NCBI GenBank assembly: GCA_002502785.1
Contig: DAQG01000051.1
Span: 1 to 17,730, forward strand
Direction of reading: 5' to 3'
Length of the DNA: 17,730 nucleotides
Origin: Methanothrix harundinacea
GTDB taxonomy: Archaea; Halobacteriota; Methanosarcinia; Methanotrichales; Methanotrichaceae
Both the position numbers and the translations under genes were made by a program. The notes under the pieces are model-generated. The model had not been told where the DNA came from. It ran no database searches and worked only from the letters and a program-made list of their open reading frames with translations. Positions 11,766 to 17,730 of this stretch are shown piece by piece; within the stretch, counting starts at the first letter, position 1, and every line of letters starts with the position of its first letter.

Positions 11766-13100
11766 ATGATCGAGGATCTCTTCGAGAGCGCGCGCCGGCT
11801 CCTCAAACTCGCTGAGAGGGTAGGTGCGGAAGAGGCCGAAGTCTTCGGCCTTGAAGCTAGGGCCGTCGACGTCGACCTGCGGAAAGACCAGGTTGAGATG
11901 GCGAGCGAAAGCTTCGATCGGGGATTGGGCCTTCGGGCCGTTGTGAGGGGGGCCGTCGGGTTCTCCAGCACCAGCGACCTCTCAAAGCTGGAAATGGTGG
12001 CCGAAAGCGCCGTAAGGGCCGCTCGGGCCCGAGGTCGCGACGACAAGTGGCGATCACTTCCGCTTCCCGAAAAACCGGGTCGACCCGAGGGGGTCTTTGA
12101 TCCTGCCATCGCCAAGATGGGGCCAGAAGAGTGTCTAGACCTGGCTGCGACCCTCCTCCAAGGGGCAAGCTCGATCTCGGGGGCGGAACCGGTCTCGGGA
12201 GGCATCTCCGCCATCACCGGCTCGGAGCTGGTAATAAACTCGAACGGCCTAGAGCTTGACGAGAGGGGAACCATTTTTCACGCCTATCTCGAGACGGTGG
12301 CAAAGGGCGAGGACGGCACCGTCGCGACAGGCTACGATTTTGCGAACTCCAGGTCAGCCCTCGCCGACCTTACAGACGTCGGGCGATCTGCAGGCGACCT
12401 CGCCAGCCGGTCTCTCGGCGGGGTTCGGGGCGAGAGCAGGAAGGCCGAGGTACTCTTGGGACCGATAGCCTTCGCCGATATACTGGGGAGCGCCTTCGTC
12501 CCCTCGATATTCGGGGACAACGTCCAGAAGGGAAGGTCATCTCTCGCGGGAAGGATCGGCGAGGTCGTTGCCGAAGAGAACCTCTGCATCGTCGACGATG
12601 GCCTGTTAAGGGGCGGCATGGCCACCTCCAGCTTCGACGGTGAGGGTGTACCCTCCCAGAAGACGCCCCTGGTGGAGGAGGGCGTTCTGAAGGCTTTTCT
12701 TTACGACTCCTATACAGCGGGAAAAGAGGAGACGGCGAAGAAGAGCACAGGGAACGCGGACCGTCCGGGCTATGCGGGGATTCCCAGGATCGGGACGAGC
12801 AACCTGATCGCATCCTCAAACGACCTCCAAAACGTCCTGGCGGAGACGAAGAGGGGATATCTTGTGACCGGCGTCATCGGGGCTCACACCGCAAACTCCG
12901 TCTCCGGCGATTTCTCGGTGGAAGCGAGAAACGTCTTCCTAATCGAGGACGGCGAGGCGGTGCGACCGATACGGTCCCTGATGCTGGCGGGAAACGTCTT
13001 CGACCTCCTCGGCTCGATCAAAGCGGGGACCGACGCACGGATGGTGGGATCGGCGGTAGTTCCCACGGTCAAGGCAGAGATGAAGGTTGTCGGAAGTTGA
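11766..13100 (+). CDS. tldE: TldE/PmbA family protein (metalloprotease-related subunit)
   Basis: The 444-residue product matches the TldD/PmbA fold. Early parts are LLKLAERVGAEEAEVFGLEA and VDVDLRKDQVEMASESFDRGLGLRAVV. Later come AVLLGPIAFADILGSAF-like text (read EVLLGPIAFADILG), SLAGRIGEVVAEENL and the C-terminal VTGVIGAHTANSVSGDFSVEA and MLAGNVFDLL. It lacks the HExxxH zinc site of TldD, so it is the TldE (PmbA) partner. In bacteria TldD-TldE proteolyses unfolded peptides and trims ribosomally made peptides such as microcin B17; the archaeal substrate is unknown. No tldD lies in this window. The start at ATG 11766 gives MIEDLFESARRL as in relatives; GTG 11727 would add 13 polar residues inside pac2 and has no SD. 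Last gene of the cluster; 70 bases separate it from prs. Confidence 0.88.
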   Translation: MIEDLFESARRLLKLAERVGAEEAEVFGLEARAVDVDLRKDQVEMASESFDRGLGLRAVVRGAVGFSSTSDLSKLEMVAESAVRAARARGRDDKWRSLPLPEKPGRPEGVFDPAIAKMGPEECLDLAATLLQGASSISGAEPVSGGISAITGSELVINSNGLELDERGTIFHAYLETVAKGEDGTVATGYDFANSRSALADLTDVGRSAGDLASRSLGGVRGESRKAEVLLGPIAFADILGSAFVPSIFGDNVQKGRSSLAGRIGEVVAEENLCIVDDGLLRGGMATSSFDGEGVPSQKTPLVEEGVLKAFLYDSYTAGKEETAKKSTGNADRPGYAGIPRIGTSNLIASSNDLQNVLAETKRGYLVTGVIGAHTANSVSGDFSVEARNVFLIEDGEAVRPIRSLMLAGNVFDLLGSIKAGTDARMVGSAVVPTVKAEMKVVGS

Positions 13101-13137
13101 TGACGGAAATCTGCGGTTGACATTGCCGGCATTAATT

Positions 13138-13144
13138 GATATAT
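13138..13144 (+). promoter_or_regulatory. Possible TATA box for prs
   Basis: GATATAT follows an AT-rich ATTAATT and would place transcription near 13167. TTATACATA at 13150-13158 is an alternative giving a start near or just past the ATG. GAGGCGG at 13161-13167, 6 bases before ATG 13174, can act as SD if the start site is upstream. Confidence 0.35.
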
Positions 13145-13173
13145 CCACGTTATACATATAGAGGCGGTTATTG

Positions 13174-14028
13174 ATGATCATCGGTGGGCCATCCTCCCAG
13201 CTTCTTGGGGGCAGGGTTGCAACAATTCTCAACGAAGATTTGGCGTTGTGCGAGTACAGCAGGTTTCCGGACGGCGAGGCCTACACCCAGGTCTGCTCAG
13301 ACCTCGACGACAGGATCGTCGTTGTTCAGAGCACGCCGTCGGACCGGGACATAATCCAGCTTCTCCAGCTTCTGGACGTATTCCGGGGAAGGCGAATCGA
13401 CCTCGTCGTCCCCTACTTCGGGTACGCCCGCCAGGACAAGCAGTTCAAGCCGGGCGAGCCCCTCTCCGCAAGGGCGATGGCCGTCGCCATCGACGCCTTC
13501 CTCGAAGAGGGATCCAGGTTCTTCACCGTCAACATTCACGATCGGTCCGTCCTCAAAAACTTCAAGCACAAGGCAGAGGACCTGGATGCAACACCCCTTC
13601 TCGCTGACGAGATCCAAAAGATGAACCTCGACGATCCCGTAATCATATCTCCGGACAAGGGGGCCGTTCGGATGGCGAAGGTTGCGGCGACGAGGCTCGG
13701 GATCGATTACGATTACCTCGAAAAGACGAGGCACAGCGGGACCGAGGTCTCGATGGCCCCAAAGGAGATCGACGCCTCCGGCCGAGACGTCGTGATCCTC
13801 GACGACATGATCGTCACCGGCGGGACGATGGCCCAAGCGATATCGATCCTAAAGTCGAACGGAGCAAAGCGGGTCTACCTCGGATCGGTTCACCCGGTCC
13901 TGACGGGAAGCGCTGTCCTGAAATTGTGCAGAGCCGGGGTCGAGTCTATCATCGCGACCGACACCCTGGAAAAGGCCGTCAGCACGGTATCGGTGGCGAG
14001 GCTGATCGCCGATGCCGTCCGGCCGTGA
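13174..14028 (+). CDS. prs: Ribose-phosphate pyrophosphokinase (PRPP synthase)
   Basis: The 284-residue product makes 5-phosphoribosyl diphosphate from ribose 5-phosphate and ATP for nucleotide, histidine and tryptophan synthesis. Motifs: SRFPDGEAYTQV (about 27-38), LVVPYFGYARQDKQFKPGEPLSA (about 84-106), the ATP-loop neighbour VNIHDRS (about 123-129), ISPDKGAVRMA (about 163-173), and the PRPP-binding loop VVILDDMIVTGGTM (about 208-221). It is short like other archaeal PRPP synthases and lacks the longer bacterial N-terminal region. The frame begins at TTG 13171, but ATG 13174 has GAGGCGG 6 bases upstream and is used here. It stands alone: 70 bases from tldE and convergent with the thioesterase gene, 13 bases away. 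Confidence 0.93.
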   Translation: MIIGGPSSQLLGGRVATILNEDLALCEYSRFPDGEAYTQVCSDLDDRIVVVQSTPSDRDIIQLLQLLDVFRGRRIDLVVPYFGYARQDKQFKPGEPLSARAMAVAIDAFLEEGSRFFTVNIHDRSVLKNFKHKAEDLDATPLLADEIQKMNLDDPVIISPDKGAVRMAKVAATRLGIDYDYLEKTRHSGTEVSMAPKEIDASGRDVVILDDMIVTGGTMAQAISILKSNGAKRVYLGSVHPVLTGSAVLKLCRAGVESIIATDTLEKAVSTVSVARLIADAVRP

Positions 14029-14036
14029 ATCTATAA

Positions 14037-14043
14037 TCTTTTT
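14037..14043 (+). terminator. T-rich terminator after prs
   Basis: TCTTTTT followed by TATAATCCTTTTCC directly after the prs stop is a typical archaeal oligo-T terminator. It overlaps the stop codon of the convergent thioesterase gene, so the two mRNAs probably overlap by a few bases. Confidence 0.45.
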
Positions 14044-14455
14044 ATAATCCTTTTCCACGGATGATCGAAAAGGACGCTGACGTCTGGGAGAGGACCGGGC
14101 CTGTGGCCCCGTCCGCCACGACCCGCCCCTCGGCGAAGGCGACCTGCCGCCCGATCCTTGTGACCCTGCCTTCGGCGACGATCCTCCCCTCCCGGAAGAA
14201 AGAGGTCGTCTCCGAGATCGTCGCGATCCGGTCGTTCTCATCGAGGGCTGTGAAGAGGGCGAGGGCCATCGCCTCGTCGGCGAGGGCGGTGTATATCCCT
14301 CCCTGCATCCACCCAGCCCCGTTCAGCATGTCGGGCCTCACTTCCATCTGAAGCTCCGCCTTTCCATCGCCGAAGGTGGCGACCTCAATCCCCATGAGGT
14401 TGAAGAAGGGGTTTGCGTCTCTCCCCTTTTTTCGCAGCTCTTCGAGGTAGCTCAT
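14042..14455 (-). CDS. PaaI-like hotdog-fold thioesterase
   Basis: The 137-residue product is a single hotdog domain of the PaaI/4HBT type. It begins with a helix and NPFFNLMGIEVATFGDGKAELQMEV (about 15-39), followed by the active-site helix LNGAGWMQGGIYTALADEAMALAL (about 44-67) and a long strand RIATISETTSFFREGRIVAEGRV. In many PaaI enzymes the helix begins with HGG; here it is MQGG, also seen in archaeal members, with Asp60/Glu61 as probable acids. Such enzymes hydrolyse acyl-CoA or aryl-CoA thioesters; the substrate is unknown. No obvious partner gene is near. It is read from its own promoter, with a TATA-like box at 14482-14490 on the minus strand, and starts at ATG 14455 with only a weak GGAAGGGA SD. 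Confidence 0.8.
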   Translation of the reverse strand: MSYLEELRKKGRDANPFFNLMGIEVATFGDGKAELQMEVRPDMLNGAGWMQGGIYTALADEAMALALFTALDENDRIATISETTSFFREGRIVAEGRVTRIGRQVAFAEGRVVADGATGPVLSQTSASFSIIRGKGL

Positions 14456-14481
14456 TCTATCGTCCCTTCCATCAAAACCGG

Positions 14482-14490
14482 TTTGTATAA
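14482..14490 (-). promoter_or_regulatory. TATA-like box for the thioesterase gene
   Basis: The minus strand reads TTATACAAA, with its centre about 31 bases from ATG 14455, giving a start site about 5 bases before the gene. The gap to aroC (14456-14565) holds both divergent promoters. Confidence 0.4.
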
Positions 14491-14565
14491 GCCTTTTGGA
14501 AGGAGCCCACCTCCGCCTTCTTCGAAACCAAAAAGAGATATCCGTTCGGGTTTAAGGTCTCGATC

Positions 14566-15657
14566 ATGGCAGGGAACTCTTTCGGCACCATCTTCAGAAT
14601 CACCACCTGGGGCGAGAGCCACGGACGGGGCGTCGGGGTCGTCGTCGATGGCTGCCCCGCGGGCCTCGCCCTCTGCGAGGGCGACGTTCAAAGAGAGCTG
14701 GACCGGAGGCGTCCGGGCCAAAGCTCAATCTCGACACAGCGAAAGGAGGAGGACAAAGTCGAGATCCTCAGCGGCCTCTTCGATGGAGTTACGACGGGAA
14801 CTCCGATCTCGATGCTCGTAAGGAACAAGGACGCAGAGTCCGGCGCCTACGACTCCTTGCGGGACCGGCCGAGGCCGGGCCACGCCGATTTGGGCTACAT
14901 CGCCCGGTACGGGATCCGGGACCATCGGGGCGGTGGAAGGTCGTCGGGAAGAGAGACCGTCGGCAGGGTCGCAGGCGGTGCCGTGGCCAAGAAGCTCCTG
15001 GCCGAGAGCGGGATCGAGGTTGTGGGCTACGTTCTGGAGCTTGGAGGCGTCCGGGCCAAAATCCCAAACTCTTTGGACTCATCCAGTCTCAGAGGCGAGG
15101 CCGAGAAAAACCCTGTGCGTTGCCCGGACCAGAAGGCAGCAGAGGAAATGATCAGGGCTCTTGATCAGGCTCGCGAGGCTGGCGACAGCCTCGGCGGCGT
15201 CGCCGAGATCGTGGCCGCGGGCGTTCCGGCAGGCCTGGGAGAGCCGGTCTTCGACAAGCTGGATGCGGACCTCGCCCGGGCCCTCATGGGCATCGGCGCG
15301 GTCAAGGCCGTCGAGATAGGAGCCGGGGTCGAGTCTGCAAGGCTGAAAGGAAGCGAGATGAACGACCCCATCCTTCCGGCGCCCGAAGGGCTGATCTTCG
15401 AGACGAACAACGCCGGCGGGATCCTCGGCGGGATATCGACGGGAGCTCCTATAATCTGCAGGATATCGGTGAAGCCCACCCCCTCCATATCCATGCCCCA
15501 GAGGACGGTGGACCTCACGACGGGCGAGGCGACCGAGATCGAGATTAAGGGTAGGCATGACCCATCCATCCCGCCGAGGATCGTTCCCGTGGCGGAATCG
15601 ATGGTGGCCCTCGTTCTCGCAGACCACCTTCTGAGGCTGAGGGCGGCAAGAATCTGA
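14566..15657 (+). CDS. aroC: Chorismate synthase
   Basis: The 363-residue product converts 5-enolpyruvylshikimate 3-phosphate to chorismate, the last shared step of aromatic amino acid synthesis, with reduced FMN. Signatures: TTWGESHGRGVGVVVDGCPAG (13-33), RRRPGQSSISTQRKEEDKVEI (about 47-67), RPGHADLGYIARYGIRDHRGGGRSSGRETVGRVAGGA (about 102-138) and the C-terminal GRHDPSIPPRIVPVAESMVALVLADHL (about 331-357). Length is typical. No other shikimate gene is nearby. No SD is seen before ATG; AGAGATATCC near 14534-14543, about 27 bases upstream and behind an A-run, may be the TATA box of a leaderless mRNA. Confidence 0.95.
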   Translation: MAGNSFGTIFRITTWGESHGRGVGVVVDGCPAGLALCEGDVQRELDRRRPGQSSISTQRKEEDKVEILSGLFDGVTTGTPISMLVRNKDAESGAYDSLRDRPRPGHADLGYIARYGIRDHRGGGRSSGRETVGRVAGGAVAKKLLAESGIEVVGYVLELGGVRAKIPNSLDSSSLRGEAEKNPVRCPDQKAAEEMIRALDQAREAGDSLGGVAEIVAAGVPAGLGEPVFDKLDADLARALMGIGAVKAVEIGAGVESARLKGSEMNDPILPAPEGLIFETNNAGGILGGISTGAPIICRISVKPTPSISMPQRTVDLTTGEATEIEIKGRHDPSIPPRIVPVAESMVALVLADHLLRLRAARI

Positions 15658-15673
15658 AATTCCCTGGCCAAAT

Positions 15674-15680
15674 TTTATAT
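15674..15680 (+). promoter_or_regulatory. TATA box for moeA
   Basis: TTTATAT, inside AAATTTTATATCGG, is the clearest TATA box of the window. Its centre is 27 bases from ATG 15704 and no SD intervenes, so a leaderless or near-leaderless mRNA is inferred. The aroC gene ends 16 bases before it. Confidence 0.6.
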
Positions 15681-15703
15681 CGGCCGCTTTCAGATCAAGA
15701 AGC

Positions 15704-17506
15704 ATGCAGAAGGAGTTTCGCACCCTCCTCTCCCTCGACGAGGCGAGGGCGATCGTCCTGGACCGCGTTCCTAAAGCGGGTCAGGAGACTGTTCCCCTGG
15801 AGAGGGCCTTCGGCCGGGTCCTGGACGAGAGGGTCGTCTCCCCTGTCGACGTCCCGGGCTTCGATCGGGCGGCCATGGACGGCTACGCCCTCAAGCCGGC
15901 TGACACCCTGGAGGCGAGAGAGGACCGGCCCGTCGCTTTCGCCCTGATCGGCACCGTTCCCATGGGAAGGATGCCCGAGATCGTCGTTGGAGAGGGTGAG
16001 GCTGTCGAGGTCTCTACGGGCTCGATGATGCCGGTGGGTGCGGATGCTGTGGCCATGGTCGAGCACGCCGAGATCGATGGGGGTTTGCTTCTCATAAGGC
16101 GGCCGGTCCACGTCGGCGAGAATGCCCATCGGGCTGGCGGAGACGTCGCCTTCGGCGAGACGGTCCTTCTTCCCGGAAGAAAGTTGACGGCCCGGGAGAT
16201 CGGGCTATTGGCGGCGGTGGGCCGAAAAGATGTGAGGGTTCGATCTCTCCGGGTGGCTGTCGCTTCGTCGGGCGACGAGCTCGTACCCCCTGGCGAGTCC
16301 CTAGCTCCTGGCCAGATCTACGACATAAACTCATACTCGATCGCGGCGGCCGTGGAAGAGTGCGGTGGTTCGCCTCGCGTTTTCGGGATCCTCCCCGACG
16401 ACCACGATTCGATGGCCGAGGGGCTGAAGGGGATGGCAAAACAGTGCGATCTGATCCTGGTCAGCGGGTCCACCTCCGCCGGAATCGGGGACATGGTCTA
16501 CAGGGTCGTCGAAGAGCTGGGGAATGTGATATTCCATGGGATCAACCTCAAGCCTGGAAAGCCGACCCTCTTTGGAACGGTCTATAGAAAGCCCTTCATC
16601 GGCCTTCCCGGCTACCCCACCAGCGCCCTCACCGTCTTCGGCCAGCTGGCAGCTCCAATGATCAGAAAGGCGGTGGGGACCGAGCACCTGGCGCCGAGAA
16701 CCAGGGGAAGGCTTGCAAGGCCGGTGCGGTCCGAGGGACGCAGGCAAATGCTCTCGGTGGGCGCTGTGGGGGGATGGGTCTACCCCGTCGACAAGGGGAG
16801 CGGCTCCATCACCACCCTCGCCCAGGCCGACGGCGTCATCGAGATACCGGACCAGGTTGAATACCTGGATCAGGGCGAGGTGGTGGAGGTCCAGCTCTTC
16901 GGCGATTATCCCGAGCCAGCCCTTCTCGTCGAGGGCGAGGACTGCCCAAGGCTTGAAGCCCTTGCAGAGGTTCTACTCTTCGAGACGAGGTTCGTCTCCA
17001 CCGGGAGCAGGCGCGGTGCCATCTCCGCAGAGGACGGCGTATCGGATTTGGCCGTCGTCTCCAGGTCGGAGGGACTCGATCCGGTCTGGGACGAGGCGGC
17101 CCTTGAACCATTCGAGGGCTATTCGCGAGATCTGGTGATCATGGCCCGGGACCCCGAACTTCTCGACCTCGCGGGAATCGAGGATCTGAGGGTCGTTGGC
17201 TGGTCCAGAGACTCGGAGATGAGCCGGGTCTTCAGAAAGGTCCTGGAGGAATCGGGCCACTCGTCGGTGGGGTTTGTCGGCCAGGCCAGGTGCCACGCCG
17301 CCGTCGCGGCCTCGGTGAAGGCTGGCCGAGCGGACCTGGGCTTTGGAGTTCGGGAGGCGGCGGAGGAGGCGAGCCTCGCCTTCCGAAAGGTGGCGGAGGA
17401 CGAGATCCTCTTCCTCGTCAATCCCGAAAAGAAAGATCGGGACGCTGTTCGGGTCTTCCTGGAGGCGCTGGAGTCGGATGAGTTTCGGTCGTACTCACGA
17501 ACCTAA
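15704..17506 (+). CDS. moeA: Molybdopterin biosynthesis protein MoeA fused to a periplasmic-binding-like domain
   Basis: The 600-residue product contains a complete MoeA: N-terminal and linker regions with VPGFDRAAMDGYAL (50-63) and STGSMMPVGADAVAMVEH (104-121). The MoCF domain (about 180-320) has SSGDELV, SGSTSAGIGDMVY and NLKPGKPTLFG, then GLPGYPTSALTVF, and a domain IV runs to about 400. After it, about 405-600 is a periplasmic-binding/LysR-substrate-like domain (SDLAVVSRS, GRADLGFGVREAAEE). Fusion of this kind is common in archaeal MoeA. MoeA inserts Mo or W into molybdopterin-AMP; in methanogens the cofactor serves formylmethanofuran dehydrogenase among others. The attached domain may sense molybdate, tungstate or pterin, an inference from fold only. 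It is slightly short for the class (often 620-650). It is read from its own promoter just after aroC. Confidence 0.9.
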   Translation: MQKEFRTLLSLDEARAIVLDRVPKAGQETVPLERAFGRVLDERVVSPVDVPGFDRAAMDGYALKPADTLEAREDRPVAFALIGTVPMGRMPEIVVGEGEAVEVSTGSMMPVGADAVAMVEHAEIDGGLLLIRRPVHVGENAHRAGGDVAFGETVLLPGRKLTAREIGLLAAVGRKDVRVRSLRVAVASSGDELVPPGESLAPGQIYDINSYSIAAAVEECGGSPRVFGILPDDHDSMAEGLKGMAKQCDLILVSGSTSAGIGDMVYRVVEELGNVIFHGINLKPGKPTLFGTVYRKPFIGLPGYPTSALTVFGQLAAPMIRKAVGTEHLAPRTRGRLARPVRSEGRRQMLSVGAVGGWVYPVDKGSGSITTLAQADGVIEIPDQVEYLDQGEVVEVQLFGDYPEPALLVEGEDCPRLEALAEVLLFETRFVSTGSRRGAISAEDGVSDLAVVSRSEGLDPVWDEAALEPFEGYSRDLVIMARDPELLDLAGIEDLRVVGWSRDSEMSRVFRKVLEESGHSSVGFVGQARCHAAVAASVKAGRADLGFGVREAAEEASLAFRKVAEDEILFLVNPEKKDRDAVRVFLEALESDEFRSYSRT

Positions 17507-17674
17507 TAAGTCCGGGTAGCGTGCTCCATTTAAGGCCGTCACGTAAGCCCCAAAACGGATTTAAAATATGGGCACCTTTCTAATATTGAAAAAATTGACG
17601 CCATCCTAAGGTTACGACGCGGCGCGGGATGTAGACGAGTGTGGGCACAAAATAAGTCTGGAGGAGTCATAAGG
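17507..17674 (+). other. Intergenic region upstream of the right-end gene
   Basis: No ORF, tRNA or repeat could be supported here. A TATA-like TTTAAAATAT at about 17560-17569 could start a transcript near 17590, giving a leader of some 80 bases before TTG 17675. CATCC and GGATG about 30 bases apart (near 17602 and 17628) could pair weakly; no known riboswitch core was recognised. Confidence 0.35.
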
Positions 17675-17730
17675 TTGCAATTTTCTGACAAATTTCCACC
17701 TAATGGCGAGGGCGTATCACAATTTTACAT
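17675..17730 (+). CDS. Probable start of a further gene, cut by the window end
   Basis: TTG 17675 is preceded by GGAGGAG (17660-17666, 8 bases away). It opens MQFSDKFPPNGEGVSQFY without a stop to the end. The SD spacing and protein-like text support a real start, but 18 residues are too few to name a family. ATG 17703 in another frame (MARAYHNFT) is a competing reading without SD. Confidence 0.35.
   Translation, partial: MQFSDKFPPNGEGVSQFY

Noticed and set aside
10955..12274. 439-codon minus-strand frame opposite pac2 and tldE
   Set aside because: It is longer than pac2, but its composition is an antisense shadow and both plus-strand genes have clear family motifs.
17507..17674. Possible structured RNA leader at the right end
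   Set aside because: Only a weak CATCC/GGATG pairing was found; no known riboswitch or tRNA core.

Overview
The window is a high-GC archaeal chromosome segment. Gene content (PriS, GINS, L44e, S27e, aIF2-alpha, Nop10, PAC2, archaeal-type PRPP synthase, archaeal dUTPase, DUF1614, MoeA with a C-terminal periplasmic-binding-like domain) places it in the Euryarchaeota. A methanogen of the Methanosarcinales/Methanotrichales (Methanothrix or Methanocrinis-like) is the best inference, but no methanogenesis gene is present to prove it. TATA-like boxes about 25 nt before start codons, mostly without Shine-Dalgarno (SD) sites, also fit an archaeon with much leaderless transcription.

Layout. (1) 40-1368, plus strand: a secreted parallel beta-helix (NosD-like) protein. 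(2) 1428-2927, minus strand: a DUF1614 membrane protein followed by a Dph6-like protein whose ATP-pyrophosphatase loop is degenerate. (3) 3082-4297: dUTPase and cofactor-dependent phosphoglycerate mutase, convergent with stop codons one base apart. (4) 4436-6829, all minus strand, read right to left: a Kv-like channel with a GYD instead of GYG filter, a frameshifted zinc ribbon, a second zinc ribbon interrupted by an in-frame amber codon, a TPR protein and a short PUA protein. This is the most unusual part of the window. (5) 6879-13100, plus strand: a nitrilase-family amidohydrolase, then priS, gins51, rpl44e, rps27e, aIF2-alpha, nop10, pac2 and tldE. This compact replication/translation cluster has overlapping stop/start codons. 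(6) 13174-17506: PRPP synthase, a convergent hotdog thioesterase, chorismate synthase and MoeA, each apparently with its own promoter. (7) The last 224 bases are intergenic plus the probable first codons of another gene.

How the genes fit together. PriS and GINS act at the replication fork, and dUTPase keeps dUTP out of DNA. L44e, S27e, aIF2-alpha and Nop10 make and run the ribosome. PAC2 is related to proteasome-assembly chaperones, and TldE to a protease/maturation complex. PRPP synthase and AroC feed nucleotide and aromatic synthesis. MoeA makes the molybdenum/tungsten cofactor used by enzymes such as formylmethanofuran dehydrogenase. No CRISPR array, tRNA, rRNA, transposase or phage gene was seen.

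Main points for a second look: the amber-interrupted zinc ribbon (5474-5638); the neighbouring zinc ribbon broken at a G-run (5698-5924); the GYD channel filter; one TATA box placed to serve two leaderless genes in opposite directions (6851-6858); rps27e apparently starting at CTG (9896); three 12-bp iterons at 2976-3011; and a Dph6-like protein without its SGGKDS loop. All family assignments rest on reading motifs by eye; no database search was run.
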